DNA from: Pseudoscleropodium purum
Lineage: Eukaryota; Streptophyta; Bryopsida; Hypnales; Brachytheciaceae
DNA length: 64,000 nt
Reading direction: 5' to 3'
Assembly: GCA_963969395.1 (NCBI GenBank)
Contig: OZ017802.1
Coordinates: forward strand, 2,916,501-2,980,500
In this document: piece after piece, positions 1 to 12,062 of the stretch
Position numbering within the stretch: position 1 is the stretch's first letter
How the letters are laid out: each line of letters starts with the position of its first letter
Made by a program: the position numbers and the translations under genes
Notes under the pieces: generated by a model
What the model saw: only the letters and a program-made list of their open reading frames with translations
Database searches by the model: none
Told to the model about the DNA's origin: nothing

Positions 1-1639
1 ATTGATGCCAAATAATCAATTAAAGTTCAAAAGTAGATTTATAACTTTGAAGTTGTTTAAAAGATTTTAACATCAAATTGAAAGTAATTATAAAAATACT
101 TAGTAATTATCTTGTTCAACTTCAAATACCATTGAAATGGAGTTCAAAGATTAGAGTAGAGAAGCTCTTTATACAAGTGGGGTGGTAGAAGATAAAACAA
201 CTCACGTGGGATATGTAAATTAAGATTAGTAGGAGCTCATCCACTCATAGTTAAATCAAAATGAGGAATTGTGTTTAAAGTAGAGTTTCAAATTTCATTT
301 TGATAATGTAGAATAATTTTTTTCAAATTTTTTGAGCTAAGTTAATGTAGTAAATATAGGTCGTAGTTTGGAAATGAGAAATGTGTGCAGATACTCCAAA
401 ATCTTGTTGAGTGTACACAAGGCAAGGCAAGTTGCACCCTCCTGACATGACCCCCAAATGAGGTACGTTCTGAGCCAAGTTTTTTTTTTTTTTTTTCTAG
501 ATGCCGGCAAACAGGATTTTTTCTTCTTCTTCTGTCGGTTGCTGAAAAACTGAAGCAAGTACAATTGTAACTTGTTACTTACGAAGCTAAAAATTTGGAG
601 AATTGTAACGAAAACTGGTGACAAAGCAAAATTCAACTAAGCAAATTCAATTATTTTTAACTTAGGGCAGGTTTACACTACAGTCCTATACCAAGAGTTC
701 ATGGGTTCAAAAAACCACCATTTGTTTTTCTTAACCCTTTAGTGACCATGGTTGATTTGAGGGGTGAGCGCAGTTTTTGAATACAAATTTGGAAAAGGGA
801 AATTTCATCACTACTCCAAGGAAGTAATTCTAGATCAAACCATAGGAATTGATGTTGTAGGCTTTATCCGCAATAAGATCAAAAAATGAACATGATTGGA
901 CGGTGCAATTTGTTGTGAGTGATCTTCAAAGTGATGCATTGAAATAGCCTTCAATTGAAGCAACATAACATATTATTGCCCATAACTTTTGAAACCTGTC
1001 TCCACAATTCATGAGGTTGCTAGGCAACATTTCTATTGTTCTTAGGCATCAATTTCAAATAAAATCACATGAATTGTTGAATATATATATATGCGACTTA
1101 GAAGGTATGACTCAGGTCACCCCTCTTGTCTTTGGACAAGTACAACTATCTCGTCACTGTACAAAATTCTTTGAAACTAGATTTGTTTGGAGCACATGCT
1201 AAAGCTCTATTTGTGTTACTCTTTGGATTTTTTTCAAATACCTTGTATTGAGAGTTGTAAAAGACAAAAAATCCAAAATTCGTCCCAAAAGTGGTCAAGT
1301 AGTCACTAAAGGGTTAACAAATGGAAGAACCTTTGTATTAAAAAAAACACAATACAAAACGACCAAGCTGAATAGTTGGACAATGAAGAAAATGAGCACA
1401 ATAAAACAAGGGGTTGAACCAAAGCTAAATGAATAAAAGACGGGAGGGGTGTTCTTGTTTCAAACAACACAATACCCATTTCTTGAAGCAAGAATAGGCA
1501 AATGGATCCAAATACTATCAAAATTCTACCAAATTTTTGTGGCTTATTGAGGGCGTTGATGTGTTGCAAAATTTGCCTTCAGTTATGCCTCCTATTAAAG
1601 TTCAACAAAGTTCAATAGAGCATCCCATAGAGTTTTCTC
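1..1639. other. AT-rich non-coding sequence with a fragment of a CACTA-like element
   Basis: I see no supportable gene here. About 150-235 resembles the arms of the elements at 36587 and 39241: it shares the phrase GGGGTGGTAGA after CTTTATAC and then GTGGGATATGTAAATTAAGATTA-like sequence. A truncated copy of that family therefore seems to lie at the window edge. The remainder is low-complexity AT-rich sequence. Confidence 0.4.
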
Positions 1640-3175
1640 AGGAAAATCAGGAGGCCATTGATGATGATTGAAGACTATATTTTTCTTAGAAATCCATATG
1701 ATCTACAAAGAGGAGGCACAAAGGAGGGTCTAAATCATCGTGAGGCAATGAAACTATCTAATGAAACTGTCTAGGGAAGGCAAATCCGAAGATACATTCG
1801 GTGAAATTCAATCTAATGTGGGGGTTTGTATTTGATGCATCTCCCAATAAATGATGAAGAATGGCTTGGGCGTACTCCCAGATCCTTTGGGCTTGTAAAC
1901 ATGAGAATAATTGATAGTGAAGAGTTTCATCCATCCCCAAGGTGCAAACAATTACATATGATGTCGATGTCTAGATTAATTTGTGAACTCCATGAGTGGA
2001 TGTCAACAACATTGTGCCATACTAACTAAATAAAAGCCACCTCTATTTAGAGTAAAGGTAAATGGGAGACATTTATCCTTATGCTAGACATCCTTCTAAT
2101 CCAAAGTAAAGGTAAATGGGAGAAGGTCTAGCCATTTAGTTGAGATGAACATTTCTAATTGACAATTTTTACTAAGAAGCTTGTGTCCTATAGATGTAGA
2201 ATACTCCATCAAAATATTTGCCATCTCTCCATTGCCACCTACCCGGATCAAATGCCAAGGATTGCTTGTAGCCACTAAATAAAAAATATCATAGGGAATG
2301 GTTTCTATCTTTCTTGATCTCCAAAATGTGTACCCTTCAAATAAAGCCTTGATATACTTGAATCTTGTTATAGACTGGGATGAGAGAGAGTAGATTCAAA
2401 GGTTGTCCAACAATCTCCTTGTTAATGTTCTTGGGAGAGACAAAACTTGTATTTGGAGCTATAGAAGGTTGAAATTAGGGGTATCAAATTTCCATATTAA
2501 GAAATAAATTGTATCCTTAGGTTGTTGTAACAAGCCAACCCATTCATGTGAAAAATCTTTGGTAAGCAAAGTCAACTACACTTAGGGAAGTTTTGAAATA
2601 AGAAAGAACCCATAGTGACATTTAATGTTGTAAAGTAAAAACCTAGAAGAAATGTCCTCCCATGATCTGAACTTGTGCAAATAGCAGTTCCAAAGATCAC
2701 CAATCACAAGAAACTTGGCTTAATTTGCTATGAAGTTAATATTGGACCCAATGAAGCTTGTAAGCCTCCAAAGACTAGTTGTAAGTACTTTATTTGCATT
2801 TGTTGGTGGAATAAGTTTGATGTATTTGACAATGAGTCTTCAAGTACAAATGATGCGGTTCCAAATCCTTGAGCCTCATGTGATAGATGGTTTGTGGACC
2901 ACTAGCCAAGATTGAGATTGAAACCAATATCTATATTTGGAGTGGGGTTTCAGTTTGGATATCCTACATCTAAGAAGGATTTTTAGATTTGTGATACATG
3001 ATTCAATTGCAAAAAAGTATCCACTTGGCTAGTAAAGTAGTAAGGGAAACCTTTAGGTCAAACAATTTTAAGCCGCCAACAAATTTGGGAAGGTAGGAAT
3101 CATCCCAATGTACCCTAGTACGAGATGATTGTTCCATACCGCTTCATAAATAATTCTTGAGATTGCCCTAGATAG
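1640..3175 (-). mobile_element. Decayed non-LTR retrotransposon (LINE), reverse-transcriptase C-terminal part
   Basis: Two recognisable pieces lie in order on the minus strand. At about 3115-3013 the translation contains WDDSYLPKFVGGLKLFDLK followed by LLAKW, matching the W-x(n)-LPK-x-GGLG-x-DL-x(n)-N/T-x-ALLAKW block that follows the catalytic core of plant LINE reverse transcriptases. At about 1930-1860 it contains ETLHYQLFSCLQAQRIW, matching the ET-x-HLF-x-C-x(2)-A-x(2)-IW motif of the zf-RVT domain nearer the C-terminus. The spacing of about 1.1 kb is plausible for the family. Many stops and frameshifts separate the pieces, so it is dead. The outer limits are estimates; no target-site duplication or poly(A) tract was found. 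Confidence 0.55.
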
Positions 3176-4969
3176 GTCGAAAAACAAAAACAAAAATGTT
3201 TTGGACTCAACAAATTCTTAATAAGATCCAAGTATTTCATTAACAAAATTTGCTAGAAATTGGACTTAATCCAAGTGTAAACAACTTGGGTCCAATTTGA
3301 TGATTTTAAAAATATAGAAAATAATAAAAATATTTAAAAAAAAACTAAAAAATATATTTTTGGAATAAAATAATATTTTCATTTTCATTTTTATTTTAAT
3401 AATATTTTAATATAAATATAAATTATAATTTCCAATTTGATATGACCAAGAGATTGCCATATTAGATCCACAGTAGATTTAATATTAATTATAATTGATA
3501 ATTAAAATTTATTGTATTTGATTTGATTTTTTAATATATTTTTTAATTTTGTTAATTTTCAAGAATAGTAATTTCTAGCCTTTTTTTGGCCAAAAATTGC
3601 ATCCAATGCGAATTGAACCCATATTAGGAAATCGGTGCTTTTTTTTAAGGCCCTTGAAACCAAGTTTGGGCTACAAATTTTCCTCCAAATCTATGCCAAG
3701 TGGGTACCATTTTCCATTTCATTTCAACAAATTTTGGACTAGATCCTAGTCTAAAATTCACTTTCAATACAATTTCCAACTCTCAATCTATAGGATTGCT
3801 TGATTTCAAAGTTTTGGATTTGGATCCAATATAAACTCAACCTAAAAAGTATGATTTTTAATAGTTTCAAAGCTATCTCTTCCTTGGGCTCTCCTCCCCC
3901 AACAATTAGTCCATCAAAACAAAAACATAATCTAAAAAGAAACATAATAAAAAAACATACTAAAAAAGCTTCTCATTGCATCTGAAATGTACAAACAGTA
4001 TACATTTCAAGAAGTAGACGCTTTTAGTGACCAATGTATTTCAACTTCAAAAATTCATAATTAATTCCAAAAAGCTCCAAAGAAATATAAAATGACTTGG
4101 GATAAATGCCAATTCTATTTGCTTTTCAAAGATAATTTACCAAAAAATATTTCAAAAAGTCTAACCTCCCCAAATAAAATTCTAGCACTCTATAGACTTC
4201 CTACTTCAAGTGAAAACACCAAAATTGCAAAAAAAGACTTAAGTGAACCCAAAGGAAACTACAATTGTTAGTGATTAGGGGGTACAAATGAGGTAGAACA
4301 ATGGAAAATGTGTACTCAAGCAAAAGAAAGACAAGAACAAATCAACAATTAATTTAACAGATTTCTGTTGTATAGTGACCGGAACAATGTGACCGAATCA
4401 ATAGAAATCTATTGAAATTCTAGTGTTTTCTAGTAGTGTTTATGAACTCAATGAAGTGGCTTTTACACATTGCATTTATCATTCCACAATTTTAAGGGGC
4501 ACTTCTGGATTGTCATTGGATTTGTGTGGAGAATTAATCCTTGAGGGCCCAGCTCGAGTTTACCAAGATCCACACCCTTCTAAACTCATTACAATCAAAC
4601 TATCACCCCAAACAAGATCCATTATAACTAATCGTATTAATTGGTAGTAGAGACAAGCTTAGAGTTGCGAGAAATGAACAAATATTTGATCATATTGATG
4701 AAAAGATTATAATAGTCACATCCTATCATCACGACCAAACAAAAAACTTCAAGAAAATTTAGTCACAAAACAAAACTACCATAAACTAAAGCCACCATGA
4801 AATAATTACAACATGGTCCTCTTAGCTGCCCTACTAGCTAGTAAAGTCCAATTGGTGCAGATTCACCAAACTTGCGGAGTCCAAAGCCAACCTTTGAGCT
4901 ACCATTGCTTGATTGTGGCCATGCTCTTCACTATTGTCTTACAAAATCTATTGTTCAATCAATCTTAAC
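3176..4969. other. Intergenic AT-rich sequence
   Basis: No gene, RNA or structured repeat can be supported here. Some of the distal part may be upstream LINE sequence that is too decayed to read. Confidence 0.5.
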
Positions 4970-4983
4970 CATCACTACAAGAA

Positions 4984-5560
4984 TATAGGCATTCTATGAC
5001 TACGTAAATGACTACGTTTTCAGTCATTTCAGACATATATGACTGCCTGTGAAAATGGGGCTCCGTAGTCATTGTGGACGAGTCCTTTAGGACATGACTG
5101 CATTCTTAATATCACCATCCGTCATCGTACAAGGAAAGTTTTGGATGAATTATTCCTACGTGGCCTCTGACGTGTTCAGGTCTGCATGACGTGGCACTTG
5201 GGTTCGTTAGTCATAGTGTAGTCATTTTTTAGTCCCATTGTAGTCGAGTTATGATGGTGGGCCCCACTTAGTCCACATGGCAATTGCTGGTAGGCGGTTC
5301 AATCCAATGTTCTGACGTTCAGTTGGACAACAAGTTCTGGTGTAGTTATTCCCTAGTAGGGATTCAGTTGAACTATAGTCATGTCATTGTGTATTGTTGC
5401 AATTGCAACTGCAGCTTAGTGAAGTGGTAGTTAAACAGTAGTCAGTCTCCTATGCTTAAGTGCTACTGCAGTTGCACCTGAGTTTCATCTCAGTTATATT
5501 TCAATACTAGGGTTGACAACGTAATGAAGCTTAGAAGCTGTTTTAGTACGATGTGGTTGT
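4984..5560. repeat. Left subterminal repeat region of the CACTA element
   Basis: Short words such as ATGACTAC, TAGTCAT and AGTCATT recur in both orientations over this stretch. Subterminal arrays of this kind bind the accessory TnpA protein in En/Spm. More copies occur inside the element (about 8400-8470, 10550-10640, 11700-11940, 12640-12710), which is unusual because they are normally terminal. Confidence 0.65.
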
Positions 5561-5899
5561 ATAGCTCAGCATTTGCTTTCATGAAAATGATAGAAAATTG
5601 ATAGCCAAGTAAGCCAACCAACATGAGAACTATTGAGAAGAAAAATAGTTGTACAAGCAATGGATGCACATACCATTACAAAATGGAAGACAACTAAAGC
5701 ATTTTGTCAATGTCTACATCCATGATTGCATTTCTCTGAATTATTACACACAAGGTTTTGTGAGAATTCAAGACATTGACCACTCTAAAATCAAAATACG
5801 TGCCCTCTTCCTTTAGAAGTACGACAATTTTGTACTATAGAGGGCTATCAGTCTTGCATGCAAATGTTACACTACACTTACACCAGCAGCGAAGTAATC

Positions 5900-6333
5900 T
5901 CATGGGTTCAACTTTATGTACTTGGAATCCCAAATGACGTTTCCACCTTGAATGTCGTGCATTACTTCTTGGTCAGCCTCCGGCTTGGGAAACATCAACG
6001 ACACCTTCGGTTGCAGAACCTCCCGCACGTCCACTCTAAACCAACCATCCGGAATGAGCATGCCATGGAACTTATCTATCCCTCCTATACCGTTGATTCT
6101 TCCCAAAGCCACCTTCTGCCGAGTGGATCGTGGATTGACGAGGTACACATTGTCATACAAGCTGAGCTGAAAGATAGATTTGTTTTGTTAGATACAGGAA
6201 GTACTCCTGCCCGTGGGACCTTCAAAACATACTTCTCATTGCCAATGTAGTCACTCATACAATAAATAACTGAAAATTGAATAACAACTTCCCCAGTTGA
6301 GTCACATATGAGGACTGGATGAGGATAATGCAA
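5900..6333 (-). pseudogene. TNP1/En/Spm-type C-terminal domain of the CACTA accessory protein (broken)
   Basis: The minus strand encodes a segment reading VALGRINGIGG, then HGMLIPDGWFRVDV, then MHDIQGGNVIWDSKYI. This follows the pattern of the TNP1/EN/SPM family domain near the C-terminus of plant CACTA-encoded accessory proteins: variable-x-G-x-V, then H/G-x-x-LG, then V-x-V, then an aliphatic stretch ending in G-x-x-V-x-W. It overlaps a second frame reaching up to 6333, so a frameshift is present. It lies at the 3' end of the minus-strand gene series in this transposon, where such a domain is expected. Function is lost or doubtful. Assignment is by remembered family pattern only. Confidence 0.5.
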
Positions 6334-6526
6334 CTACCAAATGACTAGGCAGGCATTCCTGAGTCATACAATTGAAACAACATTGACCTCAGCCTTCTAA
6401 TTCCCCGAATGAAATTTGTGTACTCCAACACATTCAGGCTTCAACATCTCACCTTTTTTTTGGAAAAGTCACGGTTCTTGTCCTCTGCCGCTTTCGTCTT
6501 TGCCCTTGTCTCTCTTTTCCGTGCCT

Positions 6527-8257
6527 TCAACAAACACACACAAATTTTTTGTTAGAATTGAAAACAATTAGAAGGTGAGGGGACACGAATGAGCTTGAAC
6601 CTTGTGGTCCACAAGTCCCCTCACCTTCCTCTGTAAGCGCATTGTCACTAAGATCTGAATTCTGTGTCAAATCATGCCCTTGAACTGCATTGTTCTGCAC
6701 ATGTGAAGCATTCTGTGTATGGAACTCCTTCACATCTGTAGCAACATACAGAGCTTTCAAAAGTGGCCACAATGTGGACTTCAAGTAATTGTTGTCATCA
6801 GCTAGTTTTGCCAAATCAGCAACATAGAACACACTAGTGATGACGACATTGGCTTGCGGATTGCATGACACTCTTGATGCATTGTTGTCAACGACCACAG
6901 TGTTTGAGGGGCTAAATTGAGGCCATTCACTGTAAACTTTTGACAAAGGCTTCCCCCAAGCTATTGGTTTGCCGCCTTCAAACTGTACAGCCTCACATTT
7001 CTTCCCACCCCACACAAAGAGAGGACTAAAGTCACAATGTCCTTGCCTTTCTATCATTGTAGGCACAATGTCTTCCATGTAAGACTGACTCTTACTGCCC
7101 CAAAATCCCACTATGAAATTAAAGAAGCACCGTGCCAAAAAGGGTTGCAACCATGGTCTTAAAAATACCCTCCTGCTCTTCGTTCTCAACGTGGGCCTAA
7201 TTCTAGAGTTTGGATTCTTCTCCTCAGCCAGACTACAATCCAGCAAGGTCCCATGAATGTTGAAAATTAGCAATTTAGCTTTTGCATTTTCGATGGGTAC
7301 AATGCGTAAATTCGAAGCAGCTCTCACTTGATGTGACCCAGAATCAAGGAGTACTGTCTCTGCATTTACCTCAGTGGATGCTTTCGTTAGCTTCTTCTGC
7401 TTCTTTGGAGAAGATTTCGTTGGAGCACCACTTGCTTCCACTGCCTTCTCTGAGTTGTCCACCATGTTTTTCGCAGCTTGGACCACATCCACTGCTTTTG
7501 TTGCCTTCTTCTGCTTAGGAGGGGAAGACTTGGTTGGAGCAGCAATTGGTTCCACAAGTTCTCTTGGGTCCTCCACTTTGTTCTCTCCATCCTCTTCAAG
7601 ATCCACGATATTACTTGCATCACCGCCAATAATATGCGTGTCGGAGTCCACTTTGCTGGTGTCCACATTCACAAACTCCCGATCCTACACTTCCGATGGA
7701 GGACATTGGCCAATTCCGTCCATAAGGATGTCGCTCGCGTCGGCCAAGAAATCATTGCCTTGTACAACCTTCGGAATTCCCTGTGTGCATTTCGAAATAG
7801 TCTCGTCCACATTGCACATCGGAATGCTAGTCTTCATACGCGGATTCAATGTTGTTTTTGGCTTTGGACTCATAGTTTGACATATTGGGGTCGGGGATGA
7901 TCTCTCTTTCTCTCCGGCGCAGGGTGCTTGTTTCTTGCCTTCTTCTCTAGAGGGTGATTGCACTTCCAAGTGCAGCGGTTCTTCAGCCGCACTAGTCGTC
8001 TGCGACGGGCCGGGAGGAGGAAGTGACTCAGACCTGGGCACTTTTTTTCGACAAGGATCGGTCATTAAATCGACTTTGTCTCCCTCTTGAAGCAAAATGG
8101 ACGTCTGAATCTCCACAGGAGACTTAGATGCTGAGGGGCTTCCATGGGAAGTGTCCTTCATTTTCCCCATGAAAGTGCTGAACATTGACTTCAGCTCTTC
8201 TACTACGTTGTTCGTAACTGCTGTACTCACAAGAACTTTTGAGAACTTGCCCTTCAA
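6527..8257 (-). pseudogene. HAD-type (NLI-interacting-factor/FCP1-like) phosphatase segment captured inside the CACTA element
   Basis: Two minus-strand open stretches (8257-7685 and 7672-6527) join in one region with a single stop between them. The first is a low-complexity, charged linker. The second (381 residues) has a lysine-rich linker with two copies of an APTKSSPxKQKK motif (residues about 45-56 and 83-93), then an HAD fold from about 128 to 320. The phosphatase signature FDxDGTL is replaced by FNIHGTL (N138, H140). The capping region keeps FLRPWLQPFLARCF and FIVGFWGSKSQS, and the LLLDDS-type motif is VVVDNNAS (about 259-266). Both catalytic aspartates are changed, so it should be inactive even if expressed. 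It sits between Transposase_24-like and TNP1-like parts of the transposon gene, which suggests captured host sequence (inference). Confidence 0.65.
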
Positions 8258-8689
8258 GTCTGTCTGAGACTTCTCTATAGCACATATTCTTGCTGAATCT
8301 CCTGTAGTGAGACCCTAAAATTCTCAACCGCCATTCAAACAAGGGAAACTCCAGAGTTAGTCAATTATCAAGTTTCTACCAATGGGGTCACTGATCAATG
8401 ACTTGCCTACTGCTGAATGACTACGTTTTGACTTGTCCACCTACGTACAACAAAAAATGCGACTGGGTCATGATTGCGCTACAACCACTGTAGAGATGAC
8501 GCCACTCATTGTTTAGCAACATAAAAACATAAAATGTGAGAGAAGTTCAAAGGGCCTCACCTATCCACGTCCAACATGTCCTGTAGATAATTGCATTCCA
8601 TCTGCAATGTCCATTAGTCCTGAGCTAGTAGGCCTTCCCTCCTTCTACATCCAACATGGTAATAGCATTCAAACGCGGCATATTCATTT

Positions 8690-9683
8690 GCACATATTCT
8701 TTACAAGTGAAAGCACAGAACAAGCAAGAACAAAGGTAATACTATCTTTTGAACGTGGAAAATGGAGAACCCTAATCTCACCAACTCTGCCTCCTTTCCG
8801 GCTTTCCCTTTTCGGCCCACAGCGGAGAAATTCTTCACTTGCCTCCTTGCATGGGCCATTGTCGCCGCTTTCTTCTATTGCGTCTCTGTACTCCAATAAT
8901 CCTGCAGCCTACTCCACTGATCTGGATTCACGTGAGATGGGCATTCATCTTCTGCGCTGCTTAGGAAATGAGCCTTCAACCTAGAACGCTTTGTCTTCAA
9001 GTACCTCTTGATGGCATTCCTGAAGCCCAGCATGCTCAACTTGTTGCCTAAGTACTCGAAGTCATTGTCCAGGGTATTCCTCAACTTCTGCACGCTCTCA
9101 TGCTTTTGTTTTTCCCAATCTATGATACTCATGTCAAGAATACGTGGCAGATATGTCCTCACTGAGCTGTCCCAAGCATTTTTCCCCACACAACCAACAT
9201 CAATTTCTCCGTCATCAGTGACTGTGATGCTGTGGGGTTTTTTGCCAACCCTACTCCGCTCCCTCCTTCCCTCGTCATAGATGCTGCGTTTTAGACGTTG
9301 TGATGCCTTCCCCACGCTATCTGCAGACATTTCGCCTGCATTGCTAAAATCTTGTCCTACAGAATTTCCCACCCACCTGTCCGGATAGGGAGCTGAGGAA
9401 GGTTGTGGCCCAGCACCCCACTACGGTGGCTGCATTTGCGGTGGCTGCATCCATTGGCCGTTAGGCACCCATTGCCAATTCCCAACATATGGAAGCCCTG
9501 CTTGCGTTGGTACTTTTGAGGCGCGTTGTGCAATTGGAGACTGCGGTCGATGAATTGGTATAGGGGACCGCATTTGCACGTCGACTCTCTTGCACTTCTA
9601 CCTTTTGTCGATGAGGTTCTCCTCAGCGTCCAAGTCATCGTCCTTTGAGTCAAACACTTGCATCGTACTAGCTTCACCTGCAT
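8690..9683 (-). pseudogene. Transposase_24 (Ptta/En/Spm)-like TnpA protein segment of the CACTA element
   Basis: In the minus strand a Pro/Gln-rich linker (QWMQPPQMQPP, about 9465-9425) runs through one TAG stop into a basic region. It continues into a globular part containing DWEKQKHESVQKLRNTLDND, FRNAIKRYLKTKRSRLKAHF and CPSHVNPDQWSRLQDYW (about 9180-8885). The order of aromatic and basic residues, ending in P-x-x-V-x-P-x-x-W-x-x-L-x-x-YW, matches the plant Transposase_24 family. After another TAG the frame continues with KKAATMAHARRQ, resembling the NK-x-NR segment that follows in the family. Two stops, and no frameshift in this part, suggest recent decay by point mutation. In active elements this protein binds the subterminal repeats and assists the transposase. 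Confidence 0.65.
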
Positions 9684-9906
9684 CCACGTCCAATAATATT
9701 TTCATCAGCAAACCTAAACCGCTCAAGTCCTTCCCTGTGTGGCATTGCTCTTCCATCTTGCAAGTAAAGAAGAAGTACAATTGTGAGTCAAATCTGCTTC
9801 TCTATCCAAGAGTTTTACTTGAACTACAGCGTGTATACAGTGAAGTAGAAACCGCCATCTTCTCTAACAAAACAAATCACACTATAGCCGTCACAGAATG
9901 CAACTT

Positions 9907-11377
9907 CTATACGTACCATTCTCCACTATGATGACGTTTACAAACCCTACTCAGCGTACGAGGAGGCCCACACCGCGAGAAGGGCAAATTACCTGTAGGC
10001 GGGACCTCCGAGGTCGCCTTGCTCTGAACATGTGCACACACAATTGCTAGAGTCATCATACCTACGGCAATACCTTTGTCGTCTGTTTTGGTTTCGTCGG
10101 AAGAGGAAGCCGCATCTACACTCATTTTGCCCCTCCTTTGCACGCGCTTGCTCCTGCGTCGTGCGTTTCCCCTCACTGGCAACGTCGGATGACTTCGTTT
10201 GGGCAATCCAAAGTTCTCTCTTGCAATGTCACCCCTTCCCGCATCGGCTGCCTCAAGCAATACTTCTTTCTGGGGATTCAAATCCTTTGTCCTACACACA
10301 TGAATTCACAGCTTACTACAGTCCAATATGTCGCTACGAGGTAGGTCAAACAAAATACAAGAGCGCATGCTACCTTGAATGTCGACAAACTCTCTACTCC
10401 AAAGTCCGTGCCTTAGAATGGGTTTAGGGTTTCACTAGCCTTTGCAGCCTCCGTACGCCGCCATACAGCCGCCACACGTGTGCAACGTGGCGGTTTTCTA
10501 GTACTCCTCAACTTATTCAACTAATTTATGCCCACTAAACTAATGTATGACTCTACAATGACTCGAGCGCTACTAGAATAACAAACGCAGTCATATATGA
10601 GTAGTACGCTGCAACTGGAAGTCTACTATACAATGACTGGACTCGGCTTCCGAGACCAATTAATGTAGCAGTTGAGCCCTAAACAAGAAAAGCGGACAGA
10701 AATTGCACAAGAACTCTAGTGCATGAAGAACAGAAGGCTGAGGACTTACATTCTTTGGATGGCCACTTCCATAGGCTTCATTTTTTGCCGTAAGAGCTGC
10801 ACACGCTTGTCTCGTTCTAATTCGTAGGCAGACTTTCCCTCGTCTCCTGTTGCCGTCTTCTCTTCCTCCATCTGCTTTTGAATTAGGTTAGTGAAATGCC
10901 CGTAGTGCCCAACAATAGTACTGTAGGGATTGACGTTCATAAGCAGCGCGTTACCAAGAAACGAGGGTATGCACACCTTTTTCCTGCTTCGTCACTATCT
11001 TGCAGGCGCCTAAGTGATCGGACGTCTGTCACAGGAAGATAAGTGATGACCGCGTGCCGCAGCTGCGATGAAATAGCAGAATGCAAAAGAGCCGGCTTTG
11101 TCGTGAATCTTGATTTTGCTGCCTTCCTAGCGTCATTGAAGAAATTCCACTAAAGTGAATAACGAAGAAGCCTATAGTAGCCAGTACTCTGTGTCGCTAT
11201 AGAACGACGGCAGAGAATCAACTCTTGATACGGTAATAAATGTCCACTGAATTTGGTCCTTTTCTTGTGGACGTCAATCATGAGAGCAATGTCCGTGCTC
11301 TGCGTCGGTGATAATTTTGTGGGATTGCCTTTGAGGGCACGGAGTGTTAGCCTTTTATTGTAGAAATTGCCTTTCAA
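9907..11377 (-). pseudogene. 5' remnants of the minus-strand CACTA accessory gene
   Basis: Three short open stretches (11377-11150, 10976-10746, 10299-9907) lie upstream of the Transposase_24 segment on the same strand. One contains AYELERDKRVQLLRQKM, a basic helical segment like those at the start of plant TnpA-like proteins. Another has a basic Arg/Lys-rich stretch followed by an acidic serine run. They are probably exons of the same gene, but I cannot place splice sites with confidence. No catalytic motif is present. Confidence 0.3.
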
Positions 11378-12062
11378 TGAACCCTGAATTTCTTAAGTGC
11401 TTTCAACCCTAAACTGCTCATACGTCTTCAGAATTATGCCGAACTTACCTCAAGCACTAAATGTTGTACTTCACGATGCTCTGCAAGATGATCCGACAGT
11501 CTTAATTTGAAATACTGTGCTTTCAAAAGTTCTTCGATTTTCCCTTACATGCCATGCTCTGGTTCTTTGTACATATGCTACGTTGTCCATGTACATTCTC
11601 CTTCAGTTTCTTGTTGTGTTGAGAAGCCATGTGAAATGAAGGGGATGCTATGTACATGTCAAGAAAATTGTATTCAAGTGTGGACTTCCCCTTGAAATTA
11701 TATGGACTACGTCATTGTGCAATGAAGTAGACAAGGTAAGGACTCAACGTGAACCCTGCGAAGTCATTACTTTGTTTGAGAACGAGAGACGTTGGTAAAT
11801 GACTAGGTATTAACTCGTTGAAGTCATTCTATAGTTGTATGTAGTTGTCACTCAGTTGACATTCGGGCTCTTCAGTCATTTTGTACTTTCATGAAGTTGG
11901 CTATGAGTTCACAACAGTCATATCGTAGTTTGTTTTCATTGCATGTGAAGAAATTTAAGTGTGGTCTGCTTGGAAATTTTCTGGCATTCCATAATTCTGT
12001 TGTCAAGGTTAGTACTCAGAAAAATTTTGGAACTCACATTTGAAAATGACATCCTCGTGTAG

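Noticed and set aside
3595..3640. Minus-strand GGTTCAATTCGC resembling a tRNA T-loop
   Set aside because: No matching stems or acceptor arm could be built around it.
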